Part shown: in pieces, positions 26,463 to 36,568 of the stretch
Numbering within the stretch: the first letter of the stretch is position 1
How the letters are laid out: each line of letters begins with the position of its first letter
Assembly: GCA_023554245.1 (NCBI GenBank)
Contig: JAMJQL010000048.1
Span: 1-44,548 of the forward strand
Source of the DNA: Gemmatimonadota bacterium
GTDB lineage: Bacteria; Gemmatimonadota; Gemmatimonadetes; Palauibacterales; Palauibacteraceae
Direction: 5' to 3'
DNA length: 44,548 nt
Position numbers and translations under genes: made by a program
The notes under the pieces: model-generated
Told to the model about the DNA's origin: nothing
What the model saw: the letters and a program-made list of their open reading frames with translations, nothing else
Database searches by the model: none

Positions 26463-27380
26463 ATGGCGGAGTTGAAGGGTGGGGATATTCACGTCGCAAC
26501 GGTCAATGCCGGCTCGATCCGGCTGGACGGCGGGGCGATGTTCGGCGTCGTGCCGAAACCCCTCTGGAGCCGGAGGGCGGCGTCCGATCGGAGGAATCGG
26601 ATCTCGCTGGCGATGCGCTGCCTCCTGATCCGGACCCCGGGAGCCACTGTACTCGTGGATTCGGGCCTCGGGAACAAGGAAGACACGAAGTTTCACGACA
26701 TTTACGCGGTCCGGAACGAGGGGACGCCGACCCGTCTCGAATCGTCGCTTCGGGCCCTGGGCGTTACCCCGGCGGACGTGGATATCGTCGTGAACACGCA
26801 CCTGCACTTCGATCACGCCGGAGGCAATACGACCCGGACCGCGGGTGGAGAGATCGTACCGGCCTTTCCGAACGCCGAGTACGTGATTCACAGGGGGGAG
26901 TGGGAGTATGCCCATCTCGACAACGAGCGGGTTCGGGCGAGCTACATCGAGCACAACTTCGACCCTCTTGACGATACCGGCAGGGTCCGGTGGGTGGAGG
27001 GGGATCGGGCGACGGTAGCTCCCGGAGTGGAGACGATTCGTACGCCAGGACACACACCGTACCATCAGTCGGTTCTGGTCACGCTCGGTGATCGACGGTT
27101 GCTGTACCTGGCGGACCTCGTGCCCACCCGTGCGCACCTGCCGCTGCCCTGGATCATGGGATACGATGTGGAGCCGTTGGTGACCCTGGAATCGAAACGG
27201 ACGTGGATCGGCCGGGCCGCCAGGGAGGGGTGGCTGCTCGGATTCGAGCACGATCCCGAGATTGCCTGGGGAACCGCGATGGAGGGGGATCGCCCGGGTC
27301 GCGTCTCGCTGGTCGATCCGGTGTCCGATCCGACGGGGGATCCGCTGCCCGGGGACGAATTCGACGAGGAGGAAGCATGA
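26463..27380 (+). CDS. Metallo-beta-lactamase-fold hydrolase
   Basis: 305 residues, binuclear metal hydrolase of the lactonase/glyoxalase II-like superfamily. Motifs: VLVDSGLGN, the metal site NTHLHFDHAGGN (H113, H115, D117, H118), GHTPYHQSVLV, LADLVPTRAHLP (bridging Asp) and FEHDPE (last His). The segment order is closest to the family that includes AHL lactonases and uncharacterised hydrolases, but substrate cannot be told. ATG 26463 has a GGGGAAGGGA site and sits 16 bases after the exonuclease gene. It shares ATGA with the following NTF2-like gene. Confidence 0.9.
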   Translation: MAELKGGDIHVATVNAGSIRLDGGAMFGVVPKPLWSRRAASDRRNRISLAMRCLLIRTPGATVLVDSGLGNKEDTKFHDIYAVRNEGTPTRLESSLRALGVTPADVDIVVNTHLHFDHAGGNTTRTAGGEIVPAFPNAEYVIHRGEWEYAHLDNERVRASYIEHNFDPLDDTGRVRWVEGDRATVAPGVETIRTPGHTPYHQSVLVTLGDRRLLYLADLVPTRAHLPLPWIMGYDVEPLVTLESKRTWIGRAAREGWLLGFEHDPEIAWGTAMEGDRPGRVSLVDPVSDPTGDPLPGDEFDEEEA

Positions 27381-27868
27381 GGGGGATCAGGGGTCGTGGG
27401 TTGTTCGGGGTGCTGCTTCTCCTTGCAGCACCCACGCTGGGGGCTCAAACGGCTCCGCCGGATGCGGAGTCGCAGGTCATGAAGGTGGTCGACGAGCTTT
27501 TCGTGGCCATGCGGGCGGCCGACAGTGCGACGGTGCGAACGCTGTTTCACCCGGAGCTCGAGAAAATGGCCAGTTCATTCCTGCAGAGGGATGGCACGCC
27601 CGTCGTGCGCTTCGGCGACCTCGAGGGGTTCGCGAACTCCGTCGGTGCGGCCGCGCCGGGGGACTTCGACGAACGGTTGGGGCGGGCGGAGATTCACATG
27701 CACGACAACCTCGCGACAGTGTTCACGCCGTATGCATTTTACTTAAAAGAGCAGTTGAGCCATTGTGGCGTAAATGTCTTTCTCATTGCACGTACGGGCG
27801 ATGACTGGAAGATCGTCGGACTGGCCGACACGCGCCGCCGGCAAAACTGCGAGGAGTGGCTTCCATGA
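27377..27868 (+). CDS. Exported NTF2-like (SnoaL-type) protein
   Basis: 163 residues. The N-terminus (RGIRGRGLFGVLLLLAAPTL, then GAQT) reads as a signal peptide with cleavage near residue 23, and the mature part shows the NTF2-like pattern: a long helix (VMKVVDELFVAMRAADSATV), LFHPELEKMA, then strands including AEIHMHDNLATVFTPYAFYL and DDWKIVGLADTRR. No catalytic residues are evident. ATG has GAGGAGGA upstream and shares ATGA with the hydrolase stop; its own stop shares ATGA with the thiolase start. The stretch 27730-27785 is markedly richer in A/T and uses TTA and AAA codons, unlike its surroundings. Confidence 0.8.
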   Translation: MRGIRGRGLFGVLLLLAAPTLGAQTAPPDAESQVMKVVDELFVAMRAADSATVRTLFHPELEKMASSFLQRDGTPVVRFGDLEGFANSVGAAAPGDFDERLGRAEIHMHDNLATVFTPYAFYLKEQLSHCGVNVFLIARTGDDWKIVGLADTRRRQNCEEWLP

Positions 27869-29079
27869 GTGATGGCGATCGAACCGCCGTGATCGTCGGC
27901 GCTGCACGCCTTCCGACGGGACGGTTTCTGGGCGGTCTCTCGTCCCTTTCCGCGCCGCAGCTGGGCGCGAGGGCGATCGCGGCCGCAGTCGAGCGATCGG
28001 GTGTGGATCCGGCTGAGCTCGACGACGTGATCATGGGCAACGTCGTCCAGGCGGGAGTCGGCCAGGCGCCGGCGCGCCAGGCGGCGATCGGGGCAGGCCT
28101 GCCTCCCACGATTCCAGCCCTGACGATCAACAAGGTCTGCGGGTCGGGGCTCAAGGCGGTGATGCTGGCTGCGCAGGCGATCAAGGCCGGCGACATGCGA
28201 GCGGCGGTCGCCGGGGGCATGGAATCGATGTCGAACGCGCCGTACCTGGTGAAAGGGTTCCGCGACGGCGTGAAGTTCGGGGACCGGAAACTGATCGATG
28301 CCCTGATCCATGACGGCCTCTGGTGCGCCTTCGGAGACTGTCACATGGGTGGACACGCGGAGTACACGGCCCTGAAAGCAGGAGTGACCCGCGAAGAGCA
28401 GGACGCCTACGCCGCCGACAGTCACCGCAAGGCGGTGGTGGCCATCGACGCCGGGGCGTTCGCAGACGAGATCGTTCCCGTGGAGATCGTCGGGCGCAAG
28501 GGAAAGGTGACGGTCGTCGATACGGACGAGCCTCCGCGCCGCGACACCAGCGTCGAGGCGCTCGCAAAGCTGCGCCCCGCCTTCGCTGGAGATGCCCCGC
28601 CAGAGGTGACCGAACCATCGGTGACGGCCGGGAACGCGCCCGGGCTCAACGACGGAGGTGCCGCGACCGTGGTCACTTCCGAGTCCTTCGCGAAGGCCAA
28701 CGGTCTGGACATTCTCGGACGGGTCTCCGCATATTCGGTCGGCGCGACGGCTCCCCGCGACCTCTTCTTCGCCCCCATCGATGCCGTTCGACGTTTGATG
28801 GCGAAAGAGGGCACATCGATCGATGATTACGGACTGATCGAAGTGAACGAGGCGTTTGCGGTACAGGCCATCGCAGATGCCCGGGAGCTCGAGATGGACC
28901 TGGACCGCGTCAATGTTCGCGGTGGCGCGATCGCGCTCGGACACCCGATCGGGGCATCCGGCGCCAAGATTCTCACGACGCTCCTGTACGCGATGCGGGA
29001 CCTGGATGTAGACAGGGGAATGGCCACGCTCTGTCTCGGCGGTGGAAATGCGGTGGCCCTGAGCGTGGAGCGAGCATGA
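27865..29079 (+). CDS. Thiolase (acetyl-CoA C-acetyltransferase)
   Basis: Condenses two acetyl-CoA to acetoacetyl-CoA, or runs thiolysis in beta-oxidation. The 404-residue product has the acyl-accepting cysteine in TINKVCGSGLKAV (C92), VAGGMESMSNAPY, the NEAFAVQ histidine-side loop, GHPIGASGAKI, and the second cysteine in CLGGGNAVAL (C390). Length and motifs fit biosynthetic/degradative thiolase II. ATG 27865 shares ATGA with the upstream gene; bioY follows with another ATGA. Hydroxyacyl-CoA dehydrogenase and acyl-CoA dehydrogenase lie 1.5-2.4 kb downstream in the same run; enoyl-CoA hydratase is not in the window. Confidence 0.94.
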   Translation: MSDGDRTAVIVGAARLPTGRFLGGLSSLSAPQLGARAIAAAVERSGVDPAELDDVIMGNVVQAGVGQAPARQAAIGAGLPPTIPALTINKVCGSGLKAVMLAAQAIKAGDMRAAVAGGMESMSNAPYLVKGFRDGVKFGDRKLIDALIHDGLWCAFGDCHMGGHAEYTALKAGVTREEQDAYAADSHRKAVVAIDAGAFADEIVPVEIVGRKGKVTVVDTDEPPRRDTSVEALAKLRPAFAGDAPPEVTEPSVTAGNAPGLNDGGAATVVTSESFAKANGLDILGRVSAYSVGATAPRDLFFAPIDAVRRLMAKEGTSIDDYGLIEVNEAFAVQAIADARELEMDLDRVNVRGGAIALGHPIGASGAKILTTLLYAMRDLDVDRGMATLCLGGGNAVALSVERA

Positions 29080-29657
29080 ACAGTCCGGTATCACAGGCCC
29101 CGGCAAGAGCTGCAGCGCCCGTCATCGCGCCGGCTCGACTGGGCATGCGGGTAGTCGCGGTCGTGGCGGCCGCTGCTCTGACAGCCTTGGCTGCCAGGGT
29201 GGCCGTGCCGTTGCCCGGCATTCCGGTTCCGTTCACTCTGCAGCCGGTGGCAGTGCTTCTCTCCGGGGTGCTTCTGGGTGCTGCCGGTGGAATGAGCAGT
29301 CAGCTCCTCTACCTGGCAGTCGGGATGATGGGAGTGCCGGTGTTTGCGGCAGGGGGTGGACCGGCCTACCTGCTCGGTCCGACCGGTGGATACCTGCTGG
29401 CGTTTCCTCTTGCCGCGTGGGTCGCAGGCAAGGTCGCTTCGCGATTACCGGGCGCGATCGGGATCGCATTCGGCGCGCTTCTGGGTCTGGTGATCATCCA
29501 TCTCGGCGGTCTGTCGTGGCTCGCCGCGTTGTCAGGACGTGAGGGAGCGGCGGCAGTCGGCCTGGCTCCCTTCTTCGTCGGCGACCTGCTGAAGATCGCC
29601 CTGGTGACCCTGGTGGGTCTGGGCGCCGGCAGCTGGACGCATCGCGCGCGGGACTGA
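29076..29657 (+). CDS. bioY: BioY biotin transporter substrate-binding subunit
   Basis: S component of an energy-coupling-factor transporter, embedded in the inner membrane. The 193-residue product is mostly hydrophobic with about six helices and matches BioY by VPLPGIPVPFTLQPVAVLLS, LGAAGGMSSQLLYLAVGMMG, VPVFAAGGGPAYLLGPTGGY (the signature glycine-rich loop) and a closing PFFVGDLLKIAL helix. A Pro/Ala-rich N-terminus precedes the first helix. It shares ATGA with the thiolase stop. No EcfA/EcfT or biotin synthesis genes are nearby; BioY can work alone or with shared ECF modules encoded elsewhere. Confidence 0.93.
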   Translation: MNSPVSQAPARAAAPVIAPARLGMRVVAVVAAAALTALAARVAVPLPGIPVPFTLQPVAVLLSGVLLGAAGGMSSQLLYLAVGMMGVPVFAAGGGPAYLLGPTGGYLLAFPLAAWVAGKVASRLPGAIGIAFGALLGLVIIHLGGLSWLAALSGREGAAAVGLAPFFVGDLLKIALVTLVGLGAGSWTHRARD

Positions 29658-29667
29658 CGCGAATCCG

Positions 29668-30609
29668 GTGGCGGGACCGGACGAAACCGGCATTTCGGCG
29701 TCGCCCGGTGCCGGTGGCTGGATCTCCGGCCCCGACGGGCGAATGCGCTGGGGCTGGCGAATCGTGCTGTTCGTCTCGCTCCTGCTGGCGTCCGCTGCGA
29801 TCATCGGCCCGATAGCCGCGAAGGTCGCAGGTCGGCCAACGACGGATGCAGCCTGGATCGTGCGTGGTCTGGCCGTTTCCCTGCCCGCGGCCCTGATCGC
29901 GAGCTGGGTCATGATGTCCATTGTGGAGTCGAGATCGCTCGCGGCGCTCGGACTCGTCCCGGCCAGGTTCGTCCCGGACACGTTGCTCGGGCTCGGGATC
30001 GGAGCCCTGTTGATCGGTTCAGTGCTGGCGCTGCTCGCAGCGACCGGCTCTCTGGCATGGATGACGGACTCCGCCGCCCGACAGGGAGGGGCGACGGGAT
30101 TCGCTCGATTGTCGCTGATTCTGGGGCTTGCCGCGTTTCTGGAAGAGATGCTGTTCCGCGGATACCCTTTTCAGGTGCTCGCGGAGGCCGCCGGACCGAT
30201 CGGTGCGATCGGTCTCACGTCCGCCGGTTTCGCGGCTGCACATCTGCCGAATCCCGGGGTCGGAGCCCTGGCGCTGACGAACACGGCGCTGGCCGGGATC
30301 TTGCTCGGAATCGTCTACTGGCGAACCTTCAGCATCTGGCTCGTTACCGGCCTTCACCTCGCGTGGAACGCCGTCATGAGCCTCGCGGCCGATCTGCCGG
30401 TGAGCGGCCTGGAATTCGGTGCTCACGGATTCCGGGCACGCGTGACCGGTCCGGAAATCTGGACGGGTGGTGACTACGGTCCCGAAGGCGGGCTTGCTCT
30501 GACGCTCGTCACGCTCGTGGCCATTGCCTGGTCGGTCTCGAGCCGTCGGCTGGACAGGGCGCCGGCGGTGCTCGCTCTTCACCCGCTGCCCGGGAAACGA
30601 CTGACATGA
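29668..30609 (+). CDS. CPBP (CaaX protease/bacteriocin-processing-like) membrane protease
   Basis: 313 residues with about seven to eight hydrophobic segments. The glutamate intramembrane protease motifs are complete: EEMLFRG (159-165, E159-E160 and R164), FAAAH (F188-H192) and HLAWN (H230-N234). Such proteins process prenylated or signal-like peptides; targets here are unknown. The C-terminal extracytoplasmic loop ([20 protein letters not shown]) and last helix are typical of the group seen in high-GC phyla. GTG start, 10 bases after bioY; stop shares ATGA with the next gene. Nothing nearby looks like a substrate. Confidence 0.9.
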   Translation: MAGPDETGISASPGAGGWISGPDGRMRWGWRIVLFVSLLLASAAIIGPIAAKVAGRPTTDAAWIVRGLAVSLPAALIASWVMMSIVESRSLAALGLVPARFVPDTLLGLGIGALLIGSVLALLAATGSLAWMTDSAARQGGATGFARLSLILGLAAFLEEMLFRGYPFQVLAEAAGPIGAIGLTSAGFAAAHLPNPGVGALALTNTALAGILLGIVYWRTFSIWLVTGLHLAWNAVMSLAADLPVSGLEFGAHGFRARVTGPEIWTGGDYGPEGGLALTLVTLVAIAWSVSSRRLDRAPAVLALHPLPGKRLT

Positions 30610-31472
30610 ACGCAAATAAGCTCCAGACCGGATCCGTAGTCGGGGCCGGCACGATGGGAAACGGAATCGCCCACGTCCTGGCGCTCGCCGGGATCGACGT
30701 GACGCTGATCGATGAGAGTGCCGACGCGCTCGAGGCGGCCCGCGCGAAGATCGAGAAGAACCTCTCGCGTCAGATCGCCAAGAATCGACTCGAAGCCGCC
30801 GAGGCACGAGCTGCCCTCGATCGGATCGCGACCGCGACAGACCTTTCGGCCGCTGCCTCCGCGGGCGTCGTGGTCGAGGCCGTGCCCGAGAACCGGGATC
30901 TCAAGCTGGCGATCTTCTCGCGGCTCGGAGAGCTCTGTGCAGACACGACGGTTCTCGCTTCGAACACCTCTTCGATCTCGATCACCGAGATCGCTACGGC
31001 CGTGCCCATGCCGGGCAGGTTCATCGGAATGCACTTCATGAATCCCGTGCCCCTGATGGAGCTGGTCGAGGTGATCCGTGGTCTCGACACGGACGATGAG
31101 ACGGTCGTCTTCACGCTCGACCTCTGCCGTCGGCTCGGGAAGACTCCGGTCGAGGTAAACGACTACCCGGGGTTCGTTTCGAATCGGATCCTGATGCCGA
31201 TGATCAACGAGGCCGTCTATTGCCTCATGGAGGGAGTGGCCGAGGCGGAAGCGATTGACGCGGTGATGAAGCTCGGTATGAATCACCCGATGGGTCCGCT
31301 GGCCCTGGCCGACCTGATCGGTCTCGACACCTGCCTGTTCATCATGCGAGTGCTGCACCGGGACCTGGGCGACGGCAAGTACCGCCCGTGTCCGCTGCTG
31401 GCGAAATACGTGGCGGCGGGCCGGTTGGGCCGCAAGAGCGGTCGTGGATTCTACGATTACTCCGATGCGTAG
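30606..31472 (+). CDS. hbd: 3-hydroxybutyryl-CoA / 3-hydroxyacyl-CoA dehydrogenase
   Basis: NAD(P)-linked interconversion of 3-hydroxyacyl-CoA and 3-ketoacyl-CoA. The 288-residue product has the dinucleotide site [12 protein letters not shown] (G13-x-G-x-x-G18), the catalytic dyad H143 in [16 protein letters not shown] with E155, [24 protein letters not shown] and the C-terminal helical domain with [18 protein letters not shown]. It is a stand-alone dehydrogenase, not the multifunctional FadB. ATG shares ATGA with the upstream gene; it overlaps the acyl-CoA dehydrogenase by 8 bases. With thiolase and acyl-CoA dehydrogenase it makes three of the four steps of short-chain acyl-CoA turnover. Confidence 0.95.
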   Translation: MNANKLQTGSVVGAGTMGNGIAHVLALAGIDVTLIDESADALEAARAKIEKNLSRQIAKNRLEAAEARAALDRIATATDLSAAASAGVVVEAVPENRDLKLAIFSRLGELCADTTVLASNTSSISITEIATAVPMPGRFIGMHFMNPVPLMELVEVIRGLDTDDETVVFTLDLCRRLGKTPVEVNDYPGFVSNRILMPMINEAVYCLMEGVAEAEAIDAVMKLGMNHPMGPLALADLIGLDTCLFIMRVLHRDLGDGKYRPCPLLAKYVAAGRLGRKSGRGFYDYSDA

Positions 31473-32648
31473 ATCGTACGGGGGAACCGGGCTCAGCGAG
31501 GAGCAACGGCAGATCTGCGATCTCGCGCGCCAGTTCGCGCGGGACGTTTTGCGGCCGGGAGCGGAAGCGAGGGACGAGCACGAGGATCGGTTCGATCGTG
31601 ATCCTGTCGACCGTCTCGGGGAGCTCGGATTCCTGGGCATGTTGATCCCGGAGCAGTACGACGGGCTGGGTCTCGACATGCTCACCTACCTCTTCGCGCT
31701 CGAGGAGATCGCGTGGGGAGATGCTTCGGTGGCCGTGTCGATGAGCGTTCACAATTCGCTTCCCACCCAGACACTGCTGCGGCACGGCAGCGAAGAGCAG
31801 AAGGAACGCTGGCTCAAGCCGATGGCACGTGGCGAGCTTCTCGGAGCGTTCTCCCTTTCCGAGGCGGGGTCGGGCAGTGATGCCGGATCCCTGCTGGCGC
31901 AGGCGACTCGAGATGGCGATGGCTGGATCGTTACGGGAGAGAAGCTCTGGGTCACGAACGGAGCCTCCGCTGACGTAGCGCTGCTCATGGTGCGCACCGA
32001 TAGCCCGGATGATCGTAGAGGCACACGCGGGGTCGGAGCATTCCTGGTGCCGACGGAGCTGGCTGGCTGGGTACCGGGCAAGAAGGAGCGGAAGATGGGC
32101 CTGCGTGGCTCGGAGACCGTTGCCGTATCCCTCGAGGAGTTGAGGCTCGGGCCGGAGCACCTGATCGGAGAGGCGGGCAGGGGGTTCAGCTACGCGCTCG
32201 AGGCGCTGGAGGGCGGGCGACTGGGTATCGCTGCCCAGGCGATCGGGATCGCCGAGGCGGCTCTCGATCACGCCAGAGACTATGCGGGAGAGAGGGAGCA
32301 GTTCGGACGCCCGATCAAGGATTTTCAGGGAATCCAGTTCAAGCTCGCCGACATGGCGACCCGGCTGGAAGCGGCGCGCGGCCTGCTGTACCGGGCCGCG
32401 CAGGCATACGAAGCCGACGAACCTCGAAAGCGGAAGCTGTCGAGCATGGCGAAGCTGTTCGCGAGCGAGATGGCTACATGGGTGACCCGGCAGGCAGTGC
32501 AGGTGTACGGAGGATACGGATACAGCCGGGAGTACCCGGTTGAGCGTCTGTTCCGTGATGCGAAGGTGACCGAGATTTACGAAGGAACGAGCGAAATCCA
32601 CAGGCTGATTATTTCAAGAGAACTGTACCTGGAACGAGGTGCCGACGA

Positions 32649-32652
<4 letters not shown>
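31465..32652 (+). CDS. Acyl-CoA dehydrogenase (short-chain type)
   Basis: FAD enzyme that oxidises acyl-CoA to trans-2-enoyl-CoA, passing electrons to ETF. The 395-residue product shows [32 protein letters not shown] and [14 protein letters not shown] (flavin-binding), [45 protein letters not shown] and the catalytic base E373 in [17 protein letters not shown], the short/medium-chain position. ATG 31465 overlaps the preceding stop (ATGCGTAG); GTG 31444 would add 7 residues. Shares GTGA with the leucine-type dehydrogenase. ETF genes are not in the window. Confidence 0.95.
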
Positions 32653-33751
<1,099 letters not shown>

Positions 33752-33755
<4 letters not shown>

Positions 33756-35089
33756 GCGGCAACATTCCATTGGATCCGGTCGAGGCGGGATTCGCGGGCG
33801 GAGACGTGTCGCCTCCGTGTCAGCATCTGTCCTGCGGCGATCCGGAGATCCACGCGATCCTGCAGCGTGAGACCGACAGGCAGCGGGAAGGCCTCGAGTT
33901 GATCGCGAGCGAGAACTTCGTCTCGGGTGCAGTTCTGGAGGCGATGGGCTCGATTATGACCAACAAGTACGCGGAGGGCTATCCGGGCAAGCGATACTAC
34001 GGAGGCTGCGAGTTCGTCGATGAGGCCGAGGACCTGGCCCGGGATCGGGCCACGGCCCTGTTCGGGGCAGACCATGCGAACGTGCAGCCTCACAGTGGGG
34101 CGCAGGCGAACATGGCCGCGTATTTCGCGCTCCTCGAGCCGGGTGACACCGTGCTCGGCATGGACCTCAGCCACGGCGGGCATCTGACCCACGGGTCACC
34201 GGTGAATTTCAGCGGACAGCTGTACCGGTTTCTGCCTTACGGCGTGCGCGAGACCGACGAGTCCGTCGACTTCGATGCGCTGTTCGAGCTGGCGCGCCGT
34301 GAACGCCCCTCCATGATCGTGGCGGGAGCGAGTGCGTATCCTCGCATTCTGCCTTTCGAGCGCTTCGCCGAAATCGCGCGCGAGGTGGGAGCCCGGCTGC
34401 TGGTCGACATGGCGCACATTGCCGGCCTGGTCGCGGCTGGTGTGCACCCATCGCCGGTGCCGTGGTCGGACGTGGTCACGAGCACCACGCACAAGACGCT
34501 GCGGGGCCCGAGGGGCGGCCTGATCCTGTGTACCGAGGAGCACGCGAAGGCGATCGACAAGGCCGTATTTCCGGGTATGCAGGGAGGTCCGCTGATGCAC
34601 GTGATCGCGGCCAAGGCCGTGGCGTTGCACGAGGCATCGGCGCCCACGTTCCGCGCATATTCAGAGCGCGTGGTGGAGAACGCCCGGGTGCTCGCTGAGG
34701 AGCTCAGCCGACTCGGCTACCGGCTGGTCGCCGGCGGGACGGACACGCACCTGATGCTCGTGGACCTTCGCACTACGGACCTTTCCGGAAAGGACGCGTC
34801 GGGCGCACTGGGCAAGGCCGGCATTACCGTGAACAAGAACACGGTCCCGTTCGAGACCCGGTCGCCGTTCGTGACGTCGGGAATCCGGATCGGAACCCCC
34901 GCTCTGACCACGCGCGGAATGGGTCCGGACGAGATGCGGTGGATCGCGGCCCGGATGCACCGCGTTCTGCAGTCCGCGAACGACGACGAATTGCTCGGAA
35001 AGGTTCACGCGGAGGTGCGGGAGTTCACCAGCGACTATCCTCTGGTGGCCGATCCCGCCCGTCTGGCGCAGGCCGCCATCGGTGGCTGA
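33752..35089 (+). CDS. glyA: Serine hydroxymethyltransferase
   Basis: PLP enzyme converting serine and tetrahydrofolate to glycine and methylene-tetrahydrofolate. The 445-residue product has [58 protein letters not shown] and the PLP lysine K248 in [14 protein letters not shown]. The first 28 or so residues (before [12 protein letters not shown]) are an extension beyond the usual N-terminus and include C23 and C28. ATG shares ATGA with the dehydrogenase. There is no in-frame start nearer the conserved block that has a better ribosome site, so the extension is kept. yigZ starts within its stop region (GTGGCTGA). Confidence 0.96.
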
Positions 35090-35723
35090 CGTCTCGGGCG
35101 ACGCGGTCAGGATCCCGCTCGATCGCACGGAGGCGGAGATCCGGGACCGCGGTTCGAGGTTCTTAGCGCGCGCCTCGCCCGCTGAAAGTGAGCGAGAAGC
35201 GAAGCGGCTTCGGGACGATCAGCGCGCGGAGCTTCACGGGGCGACCCACCACGTGTGGGCATTCCGCGGTTCCGACGGACAGGAACGCTGGGACGACGAC
35301 GGTGAACCGGCAGGAACCGGAGGAAGGCCCGTACTCGCGGCGATCAGGTCTGCCGGATTCTCAGACATCGTGGTTGTCGTCACTCGCTGGTTCGGAGGCA
35401 CGAAGCTCGGGACCGGCGGATTGGCGCGAGCCTATGGTGCCGCGGCTGATGAGGCGCTCCGTTTCGTGAATGCTGCCGAGATTCGACCCGGACACATCGT
35501 GCGTATCCGGTACGACTGGCCTGATACGGGGTCGGTCGCGGCAGCCGTGGAGGCCTGCGGTGCGCGACGACTCTCGGAGCGATTCGAATCCGGCCCGGAA
35601 GTCGAGGTGATGGCTCTGGCGTCTGTTTCGGGGATGCTCGTGGATACGATCCGCAATGCCACCTCGGGACGCGCGGTCTGCCGGATTGACGATCGCCCCG
35701 TCTGGGTTCGAGGGAAGGCTTGA
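35082..35723 (+). CDS. yigZ: YigZ/IMPACT-family protein
   Basis: 213 residues. The N-terminal IMPACT domain carries [38 protein letters not shown] and [22 protein letters not shown], which define the family; the C-terminal ferredoxin-like part ([21 protein letters not shown]) follows. Family members bind nucleic acids or interact with translation factors; a biochemical activity is not established. GTG start inside the glyA stop (8-base overlap). It ends the run of genes with no gap above 16 bases that begins at rex; a promoter candidate overlaps its stop codon. Confidence 0.92.
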   Translation: MADVSGDAVRIPLDRTEAEIRDRGSRFLARASPAESEREAKRLRDDQRAELHGATHHVWAFRGSDGQERWDDDGEPAGTGGRPVLAAIRSAGFSDIVVVVTRWFGGTKLGTGGLARAYGAAADEALRFVNAAEIRPGHIVRIRYDWPDTGSVAAAVEACGARRLSERFESGPEVEVMALASVSGMLVDTIRNATSGRAVCRIDDRPVWVRGKA

Positions 35724-35749
35724 CGCCGTTTTCCGGGGATTTCTACATT
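35720..35749 (+). promoter_or_regulatory. Candidate internal promoter after yigZ
   Basis: TTGACG (35720-35725, five of six to consensus, covering the yigZ stop) and TACATT (35744-35749, four of six) are 18 bases apart, in the 115-base gap before the Minf_1886 gene. It would allow independent expression of the downstream genes. Confidence 0.45.
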
Positions 35750-35838
35750 CACGGCCGAGCAGGTGAGCAACTCGAAGGCTGCGCGGCGGCACGCAAACGG
35801 CGTGATCACGCGAACAGCCGTAGTGAGAGGGCAAGGGG

Positions 35839-36207
35839 TTGGAGCCACCAATCGAGGACGTGGTCGGGCAGATCAGCCGCCGGCACCCGAAATATGCCGA
35901 GAAGGCGTTCTATTTCGTGCTGGATGCGCTGCACACGCGTCTCCACAGCCTCGTACCTCCCCGTCATGTGACGGGTGAGGAACTCGCCGAATCCGCCCGG
36001 CAGGTAGCGATCGACCGCTTCGGTCCCCTTGCTCGAACCGTGCTCGAGCACTGGGGCATCCACTCGACGGCCGACATCGGTGAGATCGTATTCCTCCTCG
36101 TGGACCACGGCGTCCTGACCAAGCAGGACTCGGACTCGAGGGAGGATTTCGAGGGGCTGTATTCCTTCGAACAGGCGTTCGAGGCGGAGTATCCGTGGGG
36201 GCGCTGA
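35839..36207 (+). CDS. Minf_1886-family protein, unknown function
   Basis: 122 residues. The sequence fits the Minf_1886 family seen in Verrucomicrobia, Planctomycetes and Gemmatimonadota: RRHPKYAEKAFYFVLDALHT, RHVTGEELAESARQVAIDRF, GPLARTVLEHWGIHSTADIG, EIVFLLVDHGVLTKQDSDSR, EDFEGLYSFEQAF. No catalytic motif is known. The start is a TTG at 35839 with a GAGGGCAAGG site; no ATG or GTG is better placed. It follows a candidate promoter and is followed by two hairpins and a small zinc-ribbon gene, so it may be its own short transcript. Confidence 0.83.
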   Translation: MEPPIEDVVGQISRRHPKYAEKAFYFVLDALHTRLHSLVPPRHVTGEELAESARQVAIDRFGPLARTVLEHWGIHSTADIGEIVFLLVDHGVLTKQDSDSREDFEGLYSFEQAFEAEYPWGR

Positions 36208-36223
36208 GGGATTCTGAGTTCTG

Positions 36224-36251
36224 CGGGGCGCAGATCGTCGCATGCGCCCCG
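36224..36251 (+). terminator. Hairpin after the Minf_1886 gene
   Basis: CGGGGCGCA (36224-36232) and TGCGCCCCG (36243-36251) form a perfect 9-base-pair stem with a 10-base loop, 17 bases after the stop. No T-run follows. Candidate terminator or attenuator. Confidence 0.55.
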
Positions 36252-36270
36252 AGTCGTACTGTCCGATTCG

Positions 36271-36288
36271 GGACCGGTGAACCGGTCC
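36271..36288 (+). other. Second hairpin, in the leader of the zinc-ribbon gene
   Basis: GGACCGG (36271-36277) pairs with CCGGTCC (36282-36288) around TGAA. It stands 12 bases before the GGAGGTGGT ribosome site and 28 bases before the chosen GTG. It could continue termination or shape translation of the small gene. Confidence 0.45.
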
Positions 36289-36315
36289 GAGACCCCGCTG
36301 GGAGGTGGTGAGAGC

Positions 36316-36513
36316 GTGGATAGCGAAATGCAGTTCACGAAGTGCCTGAGGTGTGACGCGGGAGTTCTCCTGCCACTCTCCGACTACGGCCGCGATGGCG
36401 CGCCGATCCGATTCAAGGCCTGGGTATGCTCGAATCCCGAGTGTGGATTCAACATTCGGATCGACAACGGTGAGATCAGTATCGGCCGAACCATCGCCCA
36501 GTCATTCAAGTAG
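36316..36513 (+). CDS. Small zinc-ribbon protein, unknown function
   Basis: 65 residues with four spaced cysteines: C10 and C13 (CLRC) and C38 and C43 (CSNPEC), a probable zinc knuckle, then FNIRIDNGEISIGRTIAQSFK. The GTG at 36316 is chosen because GGGAGGTGGT lies 7-16 bases upstream; a GTG at 36277 would add 13 residues but lies in a hairpin. I do not recognise a named family, though FKAWVCSNPECGFNIRIDNG reads like conserved small proteins in genomes of this kind. Function unknown; nucleic-acid or protein binding is possible. Confidence 0.72.
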   Translation: MDSEMQFTKCLRCDAGVLLPLSDYGRDGAPIRFKAWVCSNPECGFNIRIDNGEISIGRTIAQSFK

Positions 36514-36568
36514 TCGTGTTCGCCGACCGGCCCGGGGCTCGCTCTCGAGACCGGGGTCGGGAGGGGCG

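Noticed and set aside
28950-29080. Biotin-repressor site before bioY
   Set aside because: The sequence is thiolase coding DNA and I see no BirA-type palindrome.
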